Origin: Apoda limacodes
Taxonomy: Eukaryota; Arthropoda; Insecta; Lepidoptera; Limacodidae
Length of the DNA: 64,000 nucleotides
NCBI GenBank assembly: GCA_946406115.1
Contig: OX291549.1
Span: 17,879,901-17,943,900, forward strand
Reading direction: 5' to 3'
The position numbers and the translations under genes are program-made. The notes beneath the pieces were generated by a model. The model worked only from the letters and a program-made list of their open reading frames with translations, made no database searches and was not told the DNA's origin. Each line of letters starts with the position of its first letter. The stretch's first letter is position 1. Positions 50,501-61,160 of the stretch are shown here, in pieces.

Positions 50501-53500
50501 CTCTTGTTGTTGATTACACTTAAATAAAATATACCTTCATAATAAGAATATTGTTTTTTTACAGATCATGCAACAAGAGGGTAATAAAAATATCTTCCAA
50601 AATGGTCAGAAATTGATGAGAACTATTGCAAATAAAGAAAGAGGTAGGTTCAATACGGATAGTTTTTTTTTATTATTTTATTAAGGTGGCAAACAAGTTT
50701 ATGGTCCGCCTCATGGTAAGCGGTCACCGTAGCCTATGGATGTTTGCAACACTCGCGTGTTGCCGACCCTTAATGATAAGAAGAATAATGGATCAATAAT
50801 ATTTTTGGTGTATGTTAGGGTTCCATACCAAACAAGTAACCTTTATAGTTTGTTCCATCCGTTTGTTACAGTTATTTTATTTAGAGTCATGATGATGAGA
50901 TGACTAATTTTGTGTAAACGTGTATCATGCACCAACAGCTTATTTTTACTTCTAGTATTAACTTTGTGAACATCACTTTTCTTGCTGAAACTATTGATAT
51001 TTTTTGTACCTATAAAAGATTTTCATATATGTACTGCGACACTAAAGTAAAATATTTTTATCGAAACAAGATGTTCTTAGAGGTTTAGGAACTTTTAAAC
51101 CAAGACTATAAATGCTACCCCGCCCAGACGCTCCCCAGACGCCCTCTAAACTAGGACAAATCTGGGGAAACCTGGACAGAGGGCAACTCTAGTCATACTG
51201 AACTTTTTGGAAACAGTATTTTGTTTATCTTGTTGGCCCTAAAAATAAATAAAATACAAACTAACCAGGTTGTTATAATAAGTGATCGGAATTAGGTGAG
51301 CTAATTTACCTAAACTTCAAAGAATACAGACAAAAAGCGGAGACTTCCTTACAATTTTTTATTCGGTACAATTGTCTCCGGTTTCGGAACATTGCTTAAG
51401 TACATTTAAAATAAATGTTATAAATGCAGTAGTTTAGAACATATTAATATTCTATTAGCATTCTTTTAACTAAGGATAACTAGGCCATTTTATCTAGACC
51501 GTTAATATTAATCCATGACTCTATAATAGTACCCCAACCAACATAACAAGTATTATATTTAAAAGATATATTACTTTTTTTTGTTAAAATTAAATAAGGC
51601 CGGACATCCGGCCCGCTTTTGCCGGTTAGAAATTTATGGTAGAAAGAAATCTCAATCACCTCAGTGGGAAGAAATATATTAACGGACCTTAATTTTAGGA
51701 CATTTTTAGCTAGGTAAAGATAAATCTTCTATAAAAGTAGAAGTGGTAACTAAGATTATACCAGCCATAATAATTATACAACATGTTAGGTAAATGGTGT
51801 ATACTGCCGTTACGTACGTGTGCACCATGTATCATTTGAATACTATGCCGATGTCAGAAGGTGGAAATTGTGAACTGTGTAAATTGAATTTCCATACAAA
51901 CTAAATCAATGTTTTTCTCACTTATTTTTTTCACAACCCTAACTTTTAATCAAGTATGATTTACGCGCCACTGCATAAAAATCTCTTCGGTATCTATGAG
52001 AGCCTAGTACTTTAGCGTATCCACGAACGGGGCGCGTGAAAATGCAAACTTTAATAACTAAAACAAAAAAACTAATAATAATTTACAGGCTTACGCATCT
52101 GTCCACACACGACGATATTCGTGACGATCACAAAAGCACAGTATCCACGTATGTCATCTTTGATCCACAGTCACTATTCACAATCACTATGCACCAATTC
52201 TTTCGTCTGTCCATCACTGTCGACAGAGTCCCAAACTCTGCAGTGGTTGACTACTTCAAGGACTAAACCACCGCGTCGGCTACTGGTAGTAGGATCCTCT
52301 TCGAGATCTTGGCCTCCCTTCGCTATCACGTTTGAAAAGGCTTCCAGTTTCGTGAAGCCTGTGTGAAAGCAGCGTAATCTTGGGATACGCTGGTCTGCCG
52401 GTCACTCCCCGCTCTACCTTACGCACATGTATGTTGTAAAACACTAAATCACTGTAGTTTGTTATAGTAGAAATCATATCACTGAATTTGACACTCAACA
52501 TGTACGCACAAGATAGAAAAACACTACTGACCTTATTTGATTCGATTATCGGCATTTTCAAAGTGATCTGTAGCGCCGCGCGCGCCCCGGGCTAAATAGG
52601 TGTTGCCATACTTTGCACTACATACATTGATTTAAAAATACCTATTCCCTCGAGTAAAGAATTCTGGAATATTAAATAATTAATTAAGTAAAATAACAAT
52701 AAACGACTAGTAGGTATTTCGTTTATTTACCTAATAATTTAAGGATATTTCTGAGGGACCCATATAAATACTTAAGTACCTACTGATTTTTGCTTAAGCG
52801 CTAGATGCCATTAACTGTGAAGTTTCATGAACGACGTTTTTATTAAGCGCTGCAAATCGAGCATAATATGCCGATTAATCCAAAATCAACATAAATTACA
52901 AACAGGGAAAAGACATGTTACATAACAAAAATGACATAAAATAAAAAAAATATATAAAATAAATTGTAATTAATTACTAGTAGTAATTACATTAAAATGT
53001 TGTCAACTTTCTGAAACTAAACTATTTTAAATTGGTTAAATTGGTATTGTATTGACATATGAGCACGCTTAAACTGACTCCACAAGTAGTAGTTTGGGAG
53101 TTTTTTGGTTGCTTGCTTATTCTTGGCTTAAGTCGGTGAAGGTTACTTGTGTAATAGTAAAAGTAAAGGATAGAGTTTTTATCCATTTGTTATTGACGCA
53201 AATAAATCTAGAAATCTTCTTACCTACTTACCAATTTAGGTATTAAAAAAAACAATTATTTATACCTACCTAAAAAAGTACAGTACCTTTTTACTTTTAA
53301 TATTCTGTGCTTTTACACATAACACAATGACTTACCTACTTGTAATTTTTCCACATATTTTTCTTGTGCTGGTAACATTCGCATAGAAAGGTGACTCCCC
53401 GAAAATTAGGGTACCGTTTTCGCTTTATTTGACCTTATTTGAAAATACTAGCTCTTGTTTATGCAACCCTACTACGTAAAGTTTAGTTTTTGATGATTAT

Positions 53501-55731
53501 ATGATATTTGCACTGATATGTACTGGTATGTATGTATGTTTTTTCTTTACTCTGAAGGCTTTGTAATTTATGTAAAGGAATGCATTTCATAGTCATGTCT
53601 GACATAAAAACTAGTTTGTGTTTGACTTTATTTGAATAAAGGTACCTGTCTAGGAGTAAAAATTGAAAGTATTTAGGTAAGTAGGTTGCAAAATATTATT
53701 TGTTTAAATGTTTGATAACAGGTATTTATTTGATAATACCTACGTCCGCAGGCAATCAGTCATGGTAGACTAAGTATAGCCTAAAATTCCGTGAACAAAG
53801 AAAGGTCTGTGTCCTGCAGTGGGGACACATAGAAACAGACAAATCCACATAAATTACTTGCGTAGCAACGGATATACTCTGTTAGTACACGAAAATACGT
53901 AAATTAATTTTCGAGAACCCTTCATAATTTATAAAAGAGACAAAAAATTTTGCTATCTCAGGTGGTCAGAGTAATTCCCCGAAAATTAGGGTACCTTTGT
54001 CAGATGAATGAAGTAAAAGTAGGATTGAATTGTTTGACGTAATTAGTGGTTGGTTACTTGAAAAGAAATTAAATCATAGTGTTTATGGATAGTTGTGTCT
54101 AATAATAAAATTAGTTTTTTTTTCGACTGAATTTGAATTGTTGTTATCTGTAGGCATCAAAATAATATTTTTTAAAGATAAATAGTAGGTATTTCATAAT
54201 ATCCCAAAATCGCATACATTACTTGAGTACACAAAAATACAGAATCCTTCATAATTTTACTAGAGTGTGAGTATGTTGAGTGAGACACACTCAAAGAGTT
54301 GGGCCGCGTAGGGGCAAACATTTTACGGTAGTATTTAGTATCTTATCTGTGCCTACAGTTCACACAACATACTTTTTCTTATTGTTCAAATTTAAGACGG
54401 GTACCTACCTAGTTGTTATCACTGCAGTTACTGTATAACGTCAATAGTTTTAAAATAAGAACAGACTTTTTTGACTTTACGTATTAATACGTAAGATAAT
54501 AAGTTAGTCATAAATTATGTGTTAAAATCTAAAATTGTTATTCAATAATTCATTTAAAACCAAATATAATTTTTAAACCAAAAATAAATACGATAAAAAT
54601 AAAATAAGAATTGATTTATCGCTTCGCCAGAATTACAGAAGGTAGAAATAAAGTAATTAGAACCATCTATCTGTATTTTTATTCTTTCGCCTGGTATTTT
54701 GGGGTCAACGATCATAGTAATATACAGCTGATTTCATCATAATTATGAATGAAATCAGCTGTTTCAGGGCTGTCGCTCTACCGTTTTAGGTACAAAAGGA
54801 AATTTGCTGATTGTTGTGAATTTTTCCGAACATCTACAAACCAACCCTTATCTACCACTTCCGGCTGTATACACCATTTACCTAACATGCCCACTAAAGA
54901 ACTAGGTCTGCCAATAGATACAGTAATTACTATGTGTATTCCATGTCCATCCTTAGCGGCGTTAGTAGGGTTTTGCTGATGATGTACATCATTAGGGGGC
55001 GCCTCCGTTACCTACTTTTAGGTCGCAAGTCCTGAACGCTTAGCTACCTAGTTCCCACTCTACAAAACGAATGAAGTTAGCATTCATATCTATTTTACTT
55101 TCGAATGTGGAAGTAGCCTAAATTAGGGTTCCTTTGTGTAGGGATGACAGAAAATCAATTAACCCTTTAATACCTGTGTCCTTTAGTTTTGATATTCGAG
55201 TATTTGCGTTGTTTAGGTTTATTACTGACTTTAGAAATGGTGAAAACTCAAAAGTTGGCATTATTTATGATCGTAGATTTAGCTTTTTTTAATTTCTCGA
55301 TAAATATCTTTTATGCTGATTTGATATAATATTAATTACTATATTACTCTAACGTACCTCTAAAACAACTGGGTTTACTACTTATATAACACAACGGATT
55401 TCGGGTCCTACCACTGACGAACACGCTTGGCCAAATAATATAATTATCTTCACATTATTAATTATAAGATTTATTCACTTTCTCACGTTTGAATTATATC
55501 GTGCGCTGCGAGGTTGCTTAGAACATTTTATTATCTAATTAATAGATCTATATTTTCATAAATGGGGGGGGGCTTTACATGGTCAAACACATTGCAGGAT
55601 ATAGGTACCTGATCAAGTTAAGCTGGAAATATATACATATGGATAAAATTAAAAAGTCAAGAATGTAACCACTATAAACTAATAACTATTAGATGTTAAT
55701 TCCTAATTAAAATACAATTTATCCTAAAAAT

Positions 55732-55775
<44 letters not shown>

Positions 55776-58700
55776 TACTAATAATGGTTGTAGTGACGGC
55801 TACGGAATCCTTAACCTTTTTTTTTTCAATTCTTTTGACTTATAAGTAAATCTAATTTGAAGAAATTATATTAAGTAGGTACAATACTAAATGGGCGTCT
55901 GTTTCTTTTCAGTTTTCATTGATCCTTCCCGACAAGTGGTTTCTCAGCCTTTAAAGAATGTACGAAATTCTGGAAGAAGGCATATTAATTCAAAAAGGTT
56001 CTTGGAAGGCAAAATTATTGAAAACAGGTCATTTGGTAAGTGTATTTGTATCTGAGGTAGTATATTTATGTTGCACATTGAAATCAGGTTAGTTAGTTAG
56101 CTGGGTGTATGTTTTCAACACTTACATGTCATTGGTTATTATTGAAATCAGGTTAATGGAATAATGATGTGGGAAAAGTGGCGATTTCACTTTGCATCCT
56201 GAGTGGCGGAGGTTCGAGACCCGGCGTGTACTTAGAGTCTTTTTCTAATATCTCAAGTACATTGATTATACACATTACATACCATTGGCTTTTCGGTGAA
56301 GGAAAACATCGTGAGGATCCCTGTATACGTCAAAAAAACAAAAAAAACGTATGTAAAGTCCACAATCGGCAATGGGCAAGAGTGTGGACTATGGCCCAAA
56401 TCACCCTCGTTGAGGGTAGGCCGTGCCTTAGCAGTGGGGACGTATGAGGCTGATAAGGCAGTGAAACAATATATTGGGTTTCGACTAATAATTCAGTTAC
56501 GTGCCTCTATTTTTATAGAATTAAGACAAATAACAGGGTACCACCTCAAGCATGCTGCCAGAATCTACTACAAAGGTAAAAAGATTAGGTGTGTGCCTAA
56601 TTCACACATTAACTAGTATAGAATCGTACCAAAACTCTACTCTATCTCCACTCTAGGACACAACTGCTCTATTGACTATAGATCATTTAATATATATATA
56701 TATATAATGGTATTAAGCTCTTATACCCATATTAAGGACTCCTACTCAAGTTAGTTCTATGTTTACTGTAATGTGTATTGTAATTTCGCAGAGAGATTTC
56801 CGTCTGTAAAACCAATACTTAGAACTGTAGAGAATGATATAGAAATAATAGATGATCCAATGGGTGAAGAATACCAAAAAGTTTCGCCAAAACGAAGCAC
56901 ATTTAATCGTAAAGGAGGTTTACAGTTAAAAATAGTCACTCGCAACAATGATAGCCGCCAAAGCAGAAGTGGTGTGATTCAAAGGTAAGCTTGGTATATT
57001 TAATCTACACTAATATTATGAAGAGGAAAGATTTCTATTTTTGTATATTTGTAACGAACAAACTCAAAAACTACTGTACCGATTCAAAAAATTCTTGCAC
57101 CATTAGAATGCTACATTATTCCTGAGTAACATAGCCTATATTTATTACTAGGAAAAATTAGGGATCCCTACTAAAACTTCAATAATGTAACCCAAGCTGT
57201 AAAAAAAAATGCAATAAAACGTCTTCCATCGCATGCGCTGCGGAAACTATTGATAATAGAACAAAAAAAAGTTCTACTATATTAAAAAACATATCAATAT
57301 CGAAAAAAAACTTCGCAATATCATTTGTCCAACTATTGTAGCTATGTCATTATAACTACTTTTGTACATTTAAAAAGTTGATAGAAATGCCAACCAAAAT
57401 CAGACCATGTTATGCATACCTTTGCATTAATCCTAATCCAAATAAATAATTTCGTATTTAAGACTGTACCTGTACTTTTTGAATTATTCAAATCCATTCA
57501 AAAGATATTTCAAATTTGTTTAAATGTTATATAAAAAACAATCTTGAAAACATAAATACTCATTAACAGCTAAATGGATTGGAATGAAATTTGACACACA
57601 TATAGACCATGGTATGATTTTTCCTTCTCCTTATCAGCTTCATACGTTCTTACTTTTGGGGCACGGCCTACTTTCATCGAGGGCTATAGTATGAATTTAC
57701 TTTATGGATATTCCTTTTCTTTCCATAAGGAAGTAGATGGATGAGAAAGGTGGATGCCCGGTGTGGTAGCATTCATTAGGAATTGCCTATTACCAACAGT
57801 AGCATGTTATATGGTGATTGATTGATTTTCCTTTTTATTCAAGAAATCCCATGGGAATGGGTTCTTTCGCGGATGAACCTGGGGGGGCTGATTGTTTTTT
57901 TGTATCATAAAGTAATTTTGTCGCCATAAATTTGAACGACACTTGGAGCTAGTATAACTTCCATAAATAGGATATTCCACAAATATAAGCAGATATAAAA
58001 TTTTAAAAGTATTGTGGCTGTTGAGTGTTTTTTGAAAGACCGTAGTAAAGGCTAATTCGATTCTATTTGTGCTTTGGATTACTTTAGTTATGTTCCAAAA
58101 AAAAATGTGTACATCCTGACCTGTTAATGCAACTGCAGCTAAACTTTGTCTATTATTAACGCTTGGTTTAAAATGCTGCTGAAGATGATTATTGCTGTTA
58201 AAGTTTCAGTATGACTTGCTGTTTACAGAACTGCCATCATAGAAAAGGAAAAAAGTCCGCCTCGACCACCTTCGATTCTTAAGAAACGTCCTATGGCCGC
58301 TTTAAGAAGTGACAAAAGGTCAGAACCATCAGAGAAACCTTTAGAGTACAGAATTATTGTTAGCAATTTACGGAGCTCAGTCACTGGTGGAGACATTGAG
58401 GTAATTTTCCATAAAGATTTACTATTTTCTGGTGTTTTCAAATGTACAGATTAAAAATCTATAAAATAACACAATTTATCCTTTCTTCACGTCGCAATGG
58501 AGCATCCAATTAAGCTGAAATTTGGCACAGAGACAGTTAAAGAGACGGAGTAGGATTTACTCTTACTTTTGATTTTGGAAATCTTTAAAAGTTTCCACAG
58601 GAATTACCAAAACCTATTTCCACGTAAGCTAACTATTAGTAGAAGTGCCTCGCTCAATATTTGGTCATAATTGTGGGCTTCGGGTTAAAAGCATGAAATT

Positions 58701-60027
58701 TTTACCATGGATAGAATTTTGTGCGTTGATCATATTTCGATGTTTGGAAGTCGAATTCGTCCCCTGTGCGCGGAGAGGAGAGTTGAATTTGAATACAATT
58801 GCAGCACTTTTTCAACATATGAAACGCGCTTGCTATTAGGCCTTTACTTGGAGCCAAGCACAAAGGCTCTGGATATGCCTGAATCTTCTGGTTGGGGATG
58901 GACAAAGGATACAGGTAAATGGCAGCTACTTTGGACCACGCTCTCCGAGGCAGCAACTTCATTTGCAGTATGCAATGCAGCATAATTTGGTGCAATAGTA
59001 AAAAAGGATGTACTGGACGATGCAAATGAAGCAAAGCCGCCCAAACACTATTGCTTCTGTGCCGGCGATTGTTAATATTTTCTTTATACTAATACTTATA
59101 CGAGGTACAAACCTTATTCAAAAAAATAATTTTTATTAAAATTATAAAATCACACTTTGTCTTTTTCGCTGAACGACACTTAACGAGTGAACGATTTACG
59201 CTGCTTTAGCTCGATGCTAACCTGATTTTTTTCTTAAAGTTGCTCTAAGACAAGTATTCAAGTAGTTTATATTTTTATAAACTAGGCTAAAACATCTTAA
59301 TAATAGTATTTTTTCAATCTGTATTAATTATGATTTAAAAAAATATAAAGCTTTTTAATTATTTTTTTTATATTTATCACAATTATTTTTTTGTATGTAA
59401 TCATACCTATTATGCAGTAAAAATGAATCATAAACTGATCAATTAAAAACTATAAATCGGGACGCATAACCCTCGAATTCAACTCCCCCCTCCGCGCATA
59501 AGAGACGAATTCGTCTGTCCGTCACATCAAAATATGATCAGCACACAACATTCTGCCCATGGAATTTTTTTATGCTTTTAACCCAAAACGCAAAATCATT
59601 GGGCGAAGGACTCCTACTATATAGCTCAGATATAAAGCAAACTCAACTATAATCGAGGAGTTATCGTAGGGATCCCACGCTGAAAACCGAATTTAGAGCT
59701 GGCAGAGCCAAATAATTTAGGTAGAAATTCATGATAGATTTTCAAGTTATTAAAGCTAGAATATTATTTTAATTTTTTTTCTTTAATGAATGAAAAGCCT
59801 TTTTAATTTGCCTATTTAATTATGTTTGTTTTATCTAGGAGCTTTTTGGAGATGTAGGCGAAATGTTGGAATCGCGCCTTGTAAGACCTGGAACTGCAGA
59901 AGTGATCTATAAAAGTCAAGAAGATGCACAAAGAGCTGTAGATTTGTACCACAACCGACAGCTCGATGGACAACCAATGAATTGTCTTCTCGTGACACCA
60001 CGCACAAATACGTCTTCTTCACGGTAA
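44385..60027 (+). CDS. POLDIP3: POLDIP3 / SKAR-like RNA-binding protein (6 coding exons)
   Basis: Exons 44385-44537, 50565-50643, 55913-56035, 56792-56984, 58229-58400 and 59839-60027 join with matching phases 0, 1, 1, 2, 0 and give about 302 residues. The N-terminus has the family's DAR repeats (TDARHKI, TDAREKL, KDARLKL). The C-terminal third is an RRM: YRIIVSNLRSSVTGGDIEEL, SRLVRPGTAEVIY and RQLDGQPMNCLLV, paralleling human VNNLHPRVTEEDI, ARLVHPGVAEVVF and RCLDGQPMKC. Known of the family: SKAR/PDIP46 is nuclear, binds spliced mRNA, the exon junction complex and S6K1, and binds the p50 subunit of DNA polymerase delta. The human protein (421 residues) has extra N- and C-terminal sequence. 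Start choice: the first ATG of the DAR exon with A at -3; an upstream coding exon cannot be excluded. Introns reach 6 kb and are full of transposons. Confidence 0.85.
45240..48900 (-). mobile_element. LINE-B (CR1-like), nearly full length but broken
   Basis: ORF1-like frame 48823-48221, about 200 residues: a coiled-coil N-terminal half (heptad-like leucines, e.g. LKIEILENSLKEISNKYSLA) then a polar, Ser-rich part. Pol pieces: endonuclease INRFSGKILDVELLIEQF, DIVCLSETWL and VILCIYKPPSANF; RT with QQYGFTKGKSTVNAGVKLVT, GIFCDLSKAFDCVNHQTLLN, a damaged catalytic box LFADNTSLIF (N for the second D), then SYGILLRGAAADWESVFILQ. Several frameshifts make it inactive. It lies antisense in the first POLDIP3-like coding intron. 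Confidence 0.88.
48221..48823 (-). CDS. LINE-B ORF1-like protein
   Basis: About 200 codons. Residues 1-100 are predicted coiled coil; a CDCPLL cysteine pair lies near residue 110, then a Ser/Asn-rich region with SSSEDSNHSTQQN. No zinc knuckles or RRM seen. It precedes the endonuclease frame in the order expected for a LINE ORF1, but it could be a partial or unusual ORF1; the upstream frame is open before its ATG (RFIRESQKLLHKRVYCRQNN). Confidence 0.55.
   Translation of the reverse strand: MKKERFSLLNKLQLHESELVKRNEMYYTKTDSLSLKIEILENSLKEISNKYSLAQKEICEHIQATEKLFNLCKESEQRLQCFANNHSCDCPLLASSTLTGTQIQESANTIDTCKTRNNFPVEVQRSDLLLSPGQQSNLKKMSLKPSIVKKLFDCSSSEDSNHSTQQNTLVFSDEIGVGLGNLLNMNVNHNIINYCMPNCT
49785..49965 (+). 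repeat. Dispersed repeat R2, copy 2
   Basis: Inverted relative to 24540-24728; the shared stretch includes ttttattttctttattgggg, aatgaaacttaataataaac and gtagattgcgtcactccaaa. Confidence 0.7.
50565..50643 (+). CDS. POLDIP3: POLDIP3-like exon 2
   Basis: Acceptor ttttttacag, donor gtaggt, phase 0 in and phase 1 out. It encodes IMQQEGNKNIFQNGQKLMRT then IANKER. A degraded antisense LINE-A tail begins about 20 bases inside the following intron. Confidence 0.75.
50662..50785 (-). mobile_element. LINE-A 3' fragment, antisense, next to a splice donor
   Basis: T-rich start, then ttaaggtggcaaacaagttt, ggtaagcggtcaccgtagcc and gttgccgacccttaat. Its poly(A) end faces the 50643 donor, about 20 bases away. 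Confidence 0.75.
50895..51022 (-). mobile_element. LINE-B fragment
   Basis: Matches 17.30-17.42 kb nearly base for base: atttttacttctagtatta, acatcacttttcttgctgaa, actattgatattttttgtac. Confidence 0.75.
51030..55730. other. POLDIP3-like intron, mostly unexplained
   Basis: A small palindrome ggccggacatccggcc at 51598-51613; a GC-richer stretch at 52255-52600 with a 93-codon minus ORF of no known family; a 20-base exact repeat tccccgaaaattagggtacc at 53396 and 53976; otherwise AT-rich sequence. Confidence 0.45.
55734..55772. repeat. (AT)n microsatellite
   Basis: About 39 bases of alternating AT, 140 bases upstream of POLDIP3-like exon 3. Confidence 0.97.
55913..56035 (+). CDS. POLDIP3: POLDIP3-like exon 3
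   Basis: Acceptor cttttcag, donor gtaagt, phase 1 on both sides. It encodes VFIDPSRQVVSQPLKNVRNS, then GRRHINSKRFLEGKIIENRS; basic and low in predicted structure. Confidence 0.75.
56165..56460 (+). mobile_element. tRNA-derived SINE, second type
   Basis: Box B-like ggttcgagacccggcgtgt, body tcggtgaaggaaaacatcgt, and the end cttagcagtggggacgtatg aggctgat. A different family from the 4.8/18.1-kb SINE. Confidence 0.75.
56792..56984 (+). CDS. POLDIP3: POLDIP3-like exon 4
   Basis: Acceptor atttcgcag, donor gtaagc, phase 1 in and phase 2 out. It encodes ERFPSVKPILRTVENDIEII then DDPMGEEY and a basic SPKRSTFNRKGG stretch. This linker has an acidic then a basic patch. Confidence 0.8.
58229..58400 (+). 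CDS. POLDIP3: POLDIP3-like exon 5, start of RRM
   Basis: Acceptor gtttacag, donor gtaatt, phase 2 in and phase 0 out. After a proline-rich SPPRPPSILKKRPMAAL comes EYRIIVSNLRSSVTGGDIE, which is beta-1 and alpha-1 of the RRM (RNP2 is IIVSNL). The following intron holds a foldback element. Confidence 0.88.
58638..59619. mobile_element. Foldback element with long inverted arms
   Basis: Arms of about 160 bases, 58638-58803 and 59458-59619, are inverted copies (left cgggttaaaagcatgaaatt, right gcttttaacccaaaacgc; both hold the gaattcgtc and ccgcgc-type blocks). The interior carries a broken coding stretch, + strand, starting MFGSRIRPLCAERRVEFEYN, then GLYLEPSTKAL and GWGWTKDTGKWQLLWTTLSE, ending in a cysteine remnant HYCFCAGDC. 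Sits in the last POLDIP3-like intron. Confidence 0.75.
59839..60027 (+). CDS. POLDIP3: POLDIP3-like terminal exon, rest of RRM
   Basis: Acceptor tttatctag. It encodes ELFGDVGEMLESRLVRPGTA, EVIYKSQEDAQRAVDLYHNR and QLDGQPMNCLLVTPRTNTSS, then stop TAA at 60025-60027. The stop overlaps a weak possible donor (gtaaca after TCACG), so a longer spliced C-terminus as in vertebrates is possible. Confidence 0.86.
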   Translation, partial: ELFGDVGEMLESRLVRPGTAEVIYKSQEDAQRAVDLYHNRQLDGQPMNCLLVTPRTNTSSSR

Positions 60028-60285
60028 CATTCATTTTAAAGGATTTACTTTGAGACTGTAGAGAAACATGTTTTAGGTGCAAAAAGTGGACGTACGAGCG
60101 ACTTGCTTATTGGTGACAAATATGGATTAAAGCGATAATACTTCGGTAATATGTTGTATATTAATAGAGTGAAAACACAAATGTCTTATATATAGTTATG
60201 AAAATGTTCTTGGTGAGCAGGCACTTGTATGGACTTGGACGGCCGCGTGGCGGTAACTGAACTAGTACAACAAATTAGGTTGCGA

Positions 60286-60291
60286 AATAAA
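60286..60291 (+). promoter_or_regulatory. Candidate POLDIP3-like poly(A) signal
   Basis: AATAAA about 260 bases after the stop. A weaker ATTAAA lies at 60126-60131 and could be used instead. Confidence 0.4.
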
Positions 60292-60467
60292 GCGTGGTTC
60301 GCTGTGAAAGCGAAATCTAATATAATGTATGCAGCAAGCCGCTATAACGTCAAGCCAAAAATACTGCTCCGGTAGCCTTGTTTTTTAAAAAACATTTCTC
60401 AGTTGTCAGAAATCTACTAATAAAAGCTTGAAAATATAAATTTATTAATAAGTCGACGGTCCCTCAA

Positions 60468-60840
60468 CTAGGCCTTTTTTTTTTTTTAATACAACTTAGG
60501 TGGCAAACCAGCACACGGTCTGCCTAATGGTAAGCGGTCACAGTGGCCTACGTACGCTTGTAACACCAGGGGTATCACTCGCGCGTTGCCGATCCTTCAA
60601 AAATCCAATAACTTCTTTCTTGAAGAACCCCATACTTTAATCCTTAGAGAAAACCTTGGCAGGGAGCTCATTCCACAACCCAGGCGTTCGCGGGAGGAAG
60701 TTTCTCTGAAACTGAGCACTGTACGCGACCAAACAATTCCTCAGAACACACCCCATTGTACAAGCGGTAAAACACACACAGGGAGGCAAAGTCTCTCCTC
60801 AGACTTAAAGGTTCGATACGGCAAGTGAGTTTGGGATCGT
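60468..60840 (-). mobile_element. LINE-A 3' fragment
   Basis: T-run at 60475-60487, then gtaagcggtcacagtggcct, gtaacaccaggggtatcact, cttgaagaaccccatacttt and ctcccctcagact-like end. It lacks an internal part (the FEMMPTATFYHR-coding segment) between about 60725 and 60735. Confidence 0.85.
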
Positions 60841-61160
60841 CACTTACTTATTTTCCACTAAAGAGATGTATAAACTTAATTAAAATGTTAATTTCAAGTA
60901 GGTTTTCTGAAAGCACTTTTCAATCGTCAGATATCTACTAATAAATATACAAAAAAGCTTAACAATATAAATTTATTAATTAGTCGACAATCAGGGCCTC
61001 ATCAGACTCTTTTGAACACGCTTTTACTAGCTTCAGCTGTAACTAGGTATGTAAACAAATCTTGGAAGTCAAGGAATTTAATAAAAGTGTCCTATTGATG
61101 TTAAGAATCTTATTCTGTGTCTGGGACAGACACTTATTCAGGATGGCCGACTGTTAAGTA

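Larger units (their letters stand above)
60030..61110. other. Downstream of POLDIP3-like gene
   Basis: Candidate poly(A) signals, a LINE-A fragment at 60468-60840, and a duplicated flank: 60385-60457 resembles 60898-60985 (tctactaataaa, aatataaatttattaat-agtcgac). No gene. Confidence 0.5.

Noticed and set aside
52280..52561. 93-codon minus ORF
   Set aside because: In a POLDIP3-like intron; Ser/Arg-rich end without family; likely chance in a GC-richer patch.
54749..54979. 76-codon ORF
   Set aside because: No splice-consistent link to the POLDIP3-like exons and no known motif.
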